Assembly (NCBI GenBank): GCA_002352145.1
Contig: DEHX01000098.1
Span: 6,044-11,613 of the forward strand
DNA length: 5,570 bases
Direction of reading: 5' to 3'
From: Chitinophagaceae bacterium UBA2789
GTDB taxonomy: Bacteria > Bacteroidota > Bacteroidia > Chitinophagales > Chitinophagaceae
The notes under the pieces were generated by a model, which saw only the letters and a program-made list of their open reading frames with translations, was not told the origin of the DNA and searched no databases. The position numbers were made by a program, and so were the translations under genes. Below are positions 1-3,530 of this stretch, in pieces; position 1 is the first letter of the stretch, and every line of letters begins with the position of its first letter.

Positions 1-133
1 TTCCAACCAGCTGGTTGTTTTCATCTACTGCTACTGTTCCGGTCACTTCAATAATATTGCCGACCCTCACTGCACGGCTGTAGCCGACAATATCTTCCCA
101 TTTGGCCCCGGAAGAATAATTGGTTCTGCTCAT
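1..133 (-). CDS. Rid (YjgF/YER057c/UK114) family protein, 5' part only
   Basis: This is the N-terminal 44 codons of a gene that continues beyond base 1. The translation opens MSRTNYSSGAKWEDIVGYSR and continues with AVRVGNIIEVTGTVAVDE. This is the usual opening of RidA-like proteins: a SSGxxWE start, a GYSRAVRVG segment, then the first beta strands with a (T/S)GT turn. Founding family members deaminate reactive 2-aminoacrylate-type enamines. The WEDIVGYSRAVRVG type belongs to a Rid subgroup whose substrate is less certain, and the residues that would decide deaminase activity (the C-terminal Arg/Glu region) lie outside the window. The ATG at 133-131 follows the TGA stop of the exonuclease gene (137-135) after a single base, so the two genes are very likely co-transcribed and translationally coupled. 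No Shine-Dalgarno sequence precedes the ATG; the upstream bases are A-rich. Family call is confident; the physiological role is not. Confidence 0.85.
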   Translation of the reverse strand, partial: MSRTNYSSGAKWEDIVGYSRAVRVGNIIEVTGTVAVDENNQLVG

Positions 134-134
134 A

Positions 135-857
135 TCAGTTTTTTATTTCAATATTCTCTTGTTTGATCAGCGGATCACCATTCATCCGGAGGTATATCTG
201 CGCCACGGTCACCACATCTTTCTGGCAATAGGTAACAATTCTTTCCAGGTTCTTCTCCTTCCAGTAAACAGCCCAGACCATGCTGCCGTCAATATCATCT
301 TTGGGTGTTGGGATGCCCAGCGTATGGGCTAACAAGTTGAGGGAAGTAAAACTTTTAAAGTCACCAAACTTCCAAAGCTCCAGTGTATCCAGGTGCGTAA
401 CTTCCCAGGGCTTTTTTCCGGCAATATTCAGCAAAGAGGGTATCGGCAAGTTATTAATGATCATCCGGCGGCAGAGGTAAGGAAAATCAAACTCTTTTCC
501 ATTATGTGCACACAAAAATTTTTGTTCGCCTGCCGACCATTTATTCAGCATTTCGCTGAACTGGTGTAACAATAATTTTTCATCATCGCCATAAAAGCTT
601 TTTAAAACAATCTTTTTATGACCATCGGCACCCTGCAGTACACCACAACTGATACAAATGATCTTGCCAAACTCTGCATAAATACCGGCACGGGGGTACA
701 ATGATTCGTTGGTTTGTCCCTCGTGATATTTTAGTAGTGAGGCTGATTTAGTGTCCCACAATTGTTTCCATTCCTCCGGCATATCATTATAATCGGGGTA
801 TTGCGGTGCTGTTTCTATATCCAAAAACAGGATGTTACTTACCGGAAAGCTGGCCAT
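135..857 (-). CDS. DEDDy-type 3'-5' exonuclease, PolB-exonuclease-like
   Basis: A 240-residue protein with one RNase H-fold exonuclease domain. The three Exo motifs are visible: ExoI as FLDIETAP (Asp13, Glu15), ExoII as AHNGKEFDFPYL (Asp124), and ExoIII as YCQKD (Tyr210, Asp214). Together these give the DEDD acidic set with tyrosine in motif III, hence DEDDy. In this family the acidic residues bind two metal ions that hydrolyse DNA or RNA from the 3' end. The middle segment HLDTLELWKFGDFKSFTSL and the later IDGSMVWAVYWK resemble the Bacteroidota group described as a predicted 3'-5' exonuclease related to the PolB proofreading domain. No polymerase domain is attached, so it is a stand-alone nuclease, perhaps for repair or RNA turnover; the substrate is unknown. 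No signal peptide or membrane segment is seen, so it should be cytoplasmic. The ATG at 857 is favoured because the catalytic domain starts within ten residues. An AGGA lies about 15 bases upstream, rather far for a ribosome binding site. A terminator stands just before the gene. Confidence 0.9.
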   Translation of the reverse strand: MASFPVSNILFLDIETAPQYPDYNDMPEEWKQLWDTKSASLLKYHEGQTNESLYPRAGIYAEFGKIICISCGVLQGADGHKKIVLKSFYGDDEKLLLHQFSEMLNKWSAGEQKFLCAHNGKEFDFPYLCRRMIINNLPIPSLLNIAGKKPWEVTHLDTLELWKFGDFKSFTSLNLLAHTLGIPTPKDDIDGSMVWAVYWKEKNLERIVTYCQKDVVTVAQIYLRMNGDPLIKQENIEIKN

Positions 858-875
858 GGTTAATGTTTATGTCCT

Positions 876-919
876 AAAAATAAAAAATCCCGCTGTAGCG
901 GGACTACCACTTTGTGGTA
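876..919 (-). terminator. Intrinsic terminator after manC, tandem hairpins
   Basis: Read on the minus strand, the manC stop codon is followed by a first hairpin (TACCAC, three-base loop, GTGGTA; 919-905). A second hairpin follows (TCCCGC, four-base loop, GCGGGA; 903-888). Six Ts, one A and five more Ts come directly after it (887-876). A GC-rich stem joined to a long U tract is the classical rho-independent pattern, and it is oriented to end manC transcription. The plus strand has no U tract after the stems, so the terminator works one way. It ends only 18 bases before the exonuclease start codon. Confidence 0.85.
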
Positions 920-925
920 ATTCTT

Positions 926-2008
926 TTACAGGTATTTATCACCCATATTTCGTTTCACTTCTGCAACGTACTGCTTTATCTCCTGTTCCTTGTCCTTTTT
1001 GCAGATGAGCAATACATCTTTGGTATCAATGATGATGTAATCTTTTAATCCCTGCAATAATACCAGCTTGTTATCGGGTACATGTACGATGCAATTGTTA
1101 GCATCTACCACCATTACATGCTTGCCTACCACCGCATTGCCAAAATAATCTTTGTCCTTGTTTTCCCAGGCGCTATTCCATGTGCCAAGGTCGCTCCAGC
1201 CAAAAGATGCAGGAATCACAAATACATTATCTGCTTTTTCCATCACTGCAAAATCAATAGAAATATTAGTGCACTGGGGGTAAATATTTTCAACAGCCTC
1301 TCTTTCTGCGTCTGTATTAAACTTGTCTTTCTCTGCAGCAAACAACTCATACAACTCTGGTTCATGTTTTTCCAGCGCTGTAATAATATTCTTGACCTTC
1401 CAGGTAAATATGCCGGCATTCCACAAAAAATCTCCGCTGGCAATAAAGGCTTTGGCCAGCTCCAGGTTGGGTTTTTCCGTAAACGTTTTCACTTTGAAAA
1501 TATCCGGCGCTGCTTCTGTTGTATCATGCTGAATGTAACCATAACCCGTATTAGGATATGTGGGTTTTACGCCTATAGTGAGCAATGCATTGATGTGATC
1601 AACAAAGCTGAAGGCCTTTTTTGCCGTCTTTAAAAACTCATCCGTCTCCAGGATAAGGTTATCCGCAGGTGCGGCTATCATCAGTGCCTTGGGATCTTTT
1701 TTCAAAAGCTTGAATGCAATGTAGGCTATACATGGGGCTGTATTCTTTCTGGAAGGTTCTGCCAGGATATTTTCTTCCGGAATATCGGGTACTTGTTTTT
1801 TTACAATATTTACATATTCCTGTGCTGTGATGATGAAGATATTTTCTTTATTCACCAGTTTGCTGTAGCGGTCCCATGTTTGTTGAATCAGCGTTCGGCC
1901 GGTTCCGAGAATATCGAGAAACTGCTTGGGAAAATTGGTACGGCTCATCGGCCAGAAACGACTACCGATTCCCCCGGCCATTATTGCTACATAGTGGTGT
2001 TTGTTCAT
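926..2008 (-). CDS. manC: Mannose-1-phosphate guanylyltransferase (GDP-mannose pyrophosphorylase)
   Basis: A 360-residue cytoplasmic nucleotidyltransferase that makes GDP-mannose from mannose 1-phosphate and GTP, feeding lipopolysaccharide, capsule or exopolysaccharide synthesis. Visible motifs in order are: the nucleotide-binding signature AGGIGSRFWPMSR (11-23) with PK at 27-28; EPSRKNTAPCIAYIA (84-97); PADN (114-117), a variant of the usual PADH; GYGYI (155-159); the sugar-phosphate motif FTEKP (176-180); FLWNAGIF (194-201); SIDFAVMEK (250-258); and GWSDLGTW (270-277). The C-terminal part (about 285-345) looks like the short beta-helix tail of the family. The length fits the single-function form, without the fused phosphomannose isomerase domain of the roughly 470-residue bifunctional enzymes. 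The ATG at 2008 lies ten codons before the signature; no clear Shine-Dalgarno sequence precedes it. The gene lies 78 bases after kdsD and ends in a strong terminator. A related GDP-sugar specificity cannot be ruled out by eye. Confidence 0.94.
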   Translation of the reverse strand: MNKHHYVAIMAGGIGSRFWPMSRTNFPKQFLDILGTGRTLIQQTWDRYSKLVNKENIFIITAQEYVNIVKKQVPDIPEENILAEPSRKNTAPCIAYIAFKLLKKDPKALMIAAPADNLILETDEFLKTAKKAFSFVDHINALLTIGVKPTYPNTGYGYIQHDTTEAAPDIFKVKTFTEKPNLELAKAFIASGDFLWNAGIFTWKVKNIITALEKHEPELYELFAAEKDKFNTDAEREAVENIYPQCTNISIDFAVMEKADNVFVIPASFGWSDLGTWNSAWENKDKDYFGNAVVGKHVMVVDANNCIVHVPDNKLVLLQGLKDYIIIDTKDVLLICKKDKEQEIKQYVAEVKRNMGDKYL

Positions 2009-2056
2009 CTCTAATAGTTGAAATGCTGATAAGTTGGGTTTGACATGCTGCTATCT

Positions 2057-2088
2057 TGTTAACCTGTCAACCTTTTAACTTGTCAACT
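2057..2088. repeat. Four 8-bp tandem units, consensus TGTCAACY
   Basis: Four directly adjacent octamers, TGTTAACC, TGTCAACC, TTTTAACT and TGTCAACT, fill this stretch exactly. On the transcribed (minus) strand they read AGTTGACA, AGTTAAAA, GGTTGACA, GGTTAACA. The last two bases of the array fall in the kdsD stop codon (TAG at 2089-2087), so the array starts exactly where coding ends. TTGACA at 2040-2045 could pair with either TGTCAA unit (2065-2070 or 2081-2086), giving a small hairpin in the kdsD-manC spacer. No function is known to me. Confidence 0.7.
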
Positions 2089-3049
2089 ATATTAATCCTT
2101 CCCTGATCAGGTCGTGTAAATGTATAATTCCTAAATACTTTTTATCCTGTACAACTGCCAGTTGTGAAATCTCATTTTTGCGAAGCATATCCAGTGCCTC
2201 TATCGCCAGTTCATCCGGGCCAATTGCTTTTGGATGCTTCGTCATAATATCTCCAGCCTTTACAGCATCAATCGCAACGTTTTTTTCCAGCATTCGCCTT
2301 AAATCTCCATCGGTGATGATACCTAAAAGATTATTGTCTTCATCCACCACAGCAGTTAAACCCAATCGCTTTGCTGTCATTTCAACAATCACTTCTTTTA
2401 ATGATTGGGTTGACAGCACCCTGGGCTTTTCATTACCCTCTGCCAGGTCTGATACCCTCAGGTAAAGCTTTTTACCCAGCATTCCTCCCGGATGGAATTT
2501 GGCAAAATCGTCCGCCTGAAATCCTCGCATTTCCATCAGGCAAACAGCCAGCGCATCTCCAATTACCAATTGTGCTGTAGTGCTGGTAGTGGGGGCCAGG
2601 TTATTCGGACATGCTTCCTGGTCTACTGTTGTATCCAAATTAATATTGGCGTTTTTGGCCAGGTAAGAGTTTTTGTTCCCGGCGATACTGATCAGTGTAT
2701 TGCCAAAGTTTTTGATCAGCGGCACCAGCACTTTTATCTCAGGGCTTTCACCGCTCTTGCTGATCACCATTACCACATCATCCTGCTGCACCATTCCCAG
2801 GTCGCCGTGAATGGCATCGGCCGCATGCATAAAAAGGGAAGGAGTGCCTGTTGAGTTGAACGTTGCCACTATTTTCTGCGCAATAATGGCACTCTTGCCA
2901 ATGCCGCTCACCACCACCCGGCCTGTACAGGATGCAATAACCTGTACAGCCTTCACAAAATCCTCGTTGACAGATACCGACAGGCCAGCTATTGACCGTG
3001 CTTCCATCTCTATGGTTCTGAGGGCTATGTGTTTAATGTCAATTGGCAT
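2087..3049 (-). CDS. kdsD: Arabinose-5-phosphate isomerase (KdsD/KpsF/GutQ family)
   Basis: A 320-residue enzyme that interconverts ribulose 5-phosphate and arabinose 5-phosphate, the first committed step towards Kdo of lipopolysaccharide. An SIS sugar-phosphate isomerase domain occupies about residues 30-195, with VSGIGKS (47-53), HAADAIHGDLG (75-85), SKSGESPE (97-104), CPNNLAPTTSTT (147-158) and FHPGGMLGK (185-193). Two CBS domains follow at about 205-260 (with ITDGDLRR) and 266-320. The residues I recall as catalytic in E. coli KdsD (Lys59, Glu111, Glu152, His193) all have counterparts at a constant offset of seven: Lys52, Glu104, Glu145 and His186. The frame stays open upstream to a TTG at 3091, which would add 14 residues (MRPYRRGIKAIFKP). 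The ATG at 3049 is preferred: it gives the family's usual N-terminus and length, and the TTG lies inside a good promoter box. Paralogues act in capsule (KpsF) or sugar-alcohol (GutQ) pathways, but the manC neighbour supports a surface-glycan role. Confidence 0.93.
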   Translation of the reverse strand: MPIDIKHIALRTIEMEARSIAGLSVSVNEDFVKAVQVIASCTGRVVVSGIGKSAIIAQKIVATFNSTGTPSLFMHAADAIHGDLGMVQQDDVVMVISKSGESPEIKVLVPLIKNFGNTLISIAGNKNSYLAKNANINLDTTVDQEACPNNLAPTTSTTAQLVIGDALAVCLMEMRGFQADDFAKFHPGGMLGKKLYLRVSDLAEGNEKPRVLSTQSLKEVIVEMTAKRLGLTAVVDEDNNLLGIITDGDLRRMLEKNVAIDAVKAGDIMTKHPKAIGPDELAIEALDMLRKNEISQLAVVQDKKYLGIIHLHDLIREGLI

Positions 3050-3088
3050 TGGCTTGAATATCGCCTTAATACCCCTGCGATAAGGCCG

Positions 3089-3096
3089 CAAATTTA
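3089..3096 (-). promoter_or_regulatory. Bacteroidota -7 promoter box for kdsD
   Basis: The minus strand reads TAAATTTG here, an exact match to the Bacteroidota -7 consensus TAnnTTTG. Transcription would start a few bases downstream, leaving a leader of roughly 30-40 bases before the kdsD ATG at 3049. No proper TTG sits at the usual 19-21 base spacing upstream (the bases there read TGG), so the -33 element is weak or absent. Position and orientation make it the best promoter candidate for the kdsD-manC unit. Confidence 0.45.
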
Positions 3097-3179
3097 GCCT
3101 TTTTAGTATGGAATAACCATGCGATTGGCCGGCTGTTGAATTTTAACGGTTTTGCCCGGAAAAACACATAATTCAGTTG

Positions 3180-3187
3180 TAAATTCG
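3180..3187 (+). promoter_or_regulatory. Possible -7 box for a recQ leader transcript
   Basis: The plus strand reads TAAATTCG, seven of eight matches to TAnnTTTG, preceded by TTG in the context GTTGTAAATTCGC. If used, the transcript would begin around 3192-3196, directly before the first stem of the structured region, and would carry a leader of almost 290 bases to recQ. The nearest upstream TTG (3152-3154) is 25 bases away, too far for a standard -33 element. An alternative weak box, TAAAATTG, lies at 3396-3403 and would give a much shorter leader. Confidence 0.25.
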
Positions 3188-3300
3188 CAACCCTTCCGCC
3201 AAAAGCGGAAACACCTCAACAACTAAAAAGGGGAAAGAAGTTGTGCGACTCTGCTGATGCGGAGCCCGGTAAAAGAAATCAACCCGCTGAATCCCCGGTT
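3185..3300 (+). other. Possible structured RNA or recQ leader element
   Basis: Several stems can be drawn by eye. TCGC (3185-3188) pairs with GCGA (3245-3248) as an outer stem. Inside it is TTCCGC/GCGGAA with loop CAAAA (3194-3199, 3205-3210). ACAACT/AGTTGT (3219-3224, 3239-3244) has a 14-base purine-rich loop containing GGGG. Directly after the outer stem comes CTCTGC/GCGGAG with loop TGAT (3249-3254, 3259-3264). The loop sequence GGGGA (3230-3234) could pair with TCCCC (3292-3296) as a pseudoknot. The stem at 3219-3244 competes slightly with the outer stem at its base. I could not match this to a known riboswitch, 6S RNA or other family. Some of these pairings may be chance; strand and ends are assumptions. 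Confidence 0.25.
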
Positions 3301-3348
3301 ATAGGCTGAGAAATTACTCAACGATGTTGTTTGCCTTTGATCAATTTA

Positions 3349-3382
3349 AAGGCAGGCTGTGCAAAAAATAAGGCAGGCCTGT
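3349..3382. repeat. Direct repeat AAGGCAGGC(C)TGT, 21 bp apart
   Basis: AAGGCAGGCTGT at 3349-3360 recurs as AAGGCAGGCCTGT at 3370-3382, with one inserted C. The shared AAGGCAGGC cores start 21 bases apart, about two helical turns, as expected for two copies of a protein-binding site on one face of the DNA. The second copy contains the perfect palindrome CAGGCCTG (3374-3381). The position about 100-130 bases before recQ would suit an operator, but no regulator can be named. Confidence 0.4.
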
Positions 3383-3425
3383 CCCGGCATTCGGCTAAAA
3401 TTGAGTATCTTAAACAACTGACGTT

Positions 3426-3440
3426 ATACCATATTGGTAT
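3426..3440. repeat. Inverted repeat ATACC-N5-GGTAT upstream of recQ
   Basis: A perfect 5-bp inverted repeat with a five-base spacer. As RNA it is a weak AU-rich hairpin; as DNA it could be a small dyad operator. It ends one base before the next hairpin (3442-3464), so the two form a tandem pair in the last 60 bases before recQ. Confidence 0.35.
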
Positions 3441-3441
3441 C

Positions 3442-3464
3442 CATAGTCCGGAAGGACTCCTATG
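3442..3464 (+). promoter_or_regulatory. Hairpin masking a ribosome binding site and start codon
   Basis: AGTCC (3445-3449) pairs with GGACT (3454-3458) across a GGAA tetraloop. After a three-base bulge, CAT (3442-3444) can pair with ATG (3462-3464). The stem therefore contains most of the AAGGA at 3452-3456 and the ATG of the short upstream ORF. This is the geometry of a translation-control hairpin. It was also checked as a signal recognition particle RNA apex because of the TCCGGAAGG string, and that reading was rejected. Confidence 0.35.
3452..3456 (+). promoter_or_regulatory. Shine-Dalgarno AAGGA serving the ATG at 3462
   Basis: AAGGA is followed by five bases and then ATG at 3462, an ideal spacing. 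The recQ ATG at 3481 is 24 bases further on, too far to be served directly, and has only A-rich sequence before it. This good site in a window otherwise poor in such sites marks 3462 as the better-placed start codon, although its frame is short. Confidence 0.5.
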
Positions 3465-3530
3465 AAGAAAAACTTGAAAAATGGGAACAACAGTAAAAAA
3501 GGCTGCAACCAAAACCACCAAATCAGCTAA
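3462..3530 (+). CDS. Possible 22-codon upstream ORF overlapping recQ
   Basis: The frame opens with ATG at 3462, begins MKKNLKNGNN, is lysine- and asparagine-rich, and ends at TAA (3528-3530), 50 bases inside recQ in a different frame. It has the best ribosome binding site of the region. It could be a leader peptide that tunes recQ translation. It could also be the true recQ start displaced by a one-base difference: removing one A from the run of five at 3477-3481 would join MKKNLK to MGTTVKK. It resembles no known peptide, and translation is unproven. Confidence 0.25.
   Translation: MKKNLKNGNNSKKGCNQNHQIS

Larger units (their letters stand above)
3050..3480. other. 431-base noncoding region between divergent kdsD and recQ
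   Basis: No credible protein gene is found here apart from the short overlapping ORF at 3462. Open frames that cross the region on the minus strand are antisense to recQ and resemble nothing I know. The kdsD side holds its promoter box (3089-3096). The middle (about 3185-3300) is richer in GC than a typical spacer in such a genome and can form several stems. The recQ side holds a hairpin TGCCTTT/AAAGGCA (3332-3338 with 3348-3354), direct repeats 21 bp apart, and two tandem hairpins next to the recQ start. An 8-bp inverted pair, TCAGTTGT (3173-3180) with ACAACTGA (3414-3421), could close the whole middle section, but a pair of that length is expected by chance about every second region of this size. 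Confidence 0.7.

Noticed and set aside
888..919. Tandem hairpins considered as a bidirectional terminator
   Set aside because: Only the minus strand has a U tract after the stems, and no plus-strand gene ends here.
1082..1633. 183-codon open frame on the plus strand
   Set aside because: It is fully antisense to manC, whose motifs are unmistakable. Its Cys/His/Phe-rich translation resembles no family and has no ribosome binding site or context.
2057..2088. Short repeats considered as a CRISPR or mobile-element end
   Set aside because: The units are 8 bp with no spacers between them, there is no transposase or cas gene, and no target-site duplication is seen.
3228..3300. GGGGAA and AGCCCGG strings considered as a cobalamin riboswitch
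   Set aside because: The B12-box order and the neighbouring conserved CTG/CGC segments do not fit, and spacing is too short.
3304..3320. GGCTGAGA resembling part of a TPP riboswitch THI box
   Set aside because: The partner elements (GGGGTGC upstream and the ACCTGATCTGG-type segment downstream) are absent, and recQ is not a thiamin gene.
3443..3464. TCCGGAAGG string resembling the apex of signal recognition particle RNA
   Set aside because: The required flanking AGCAGCC and the long helical arms are missing. The string is explained by a short GGAA-loop hairpin.
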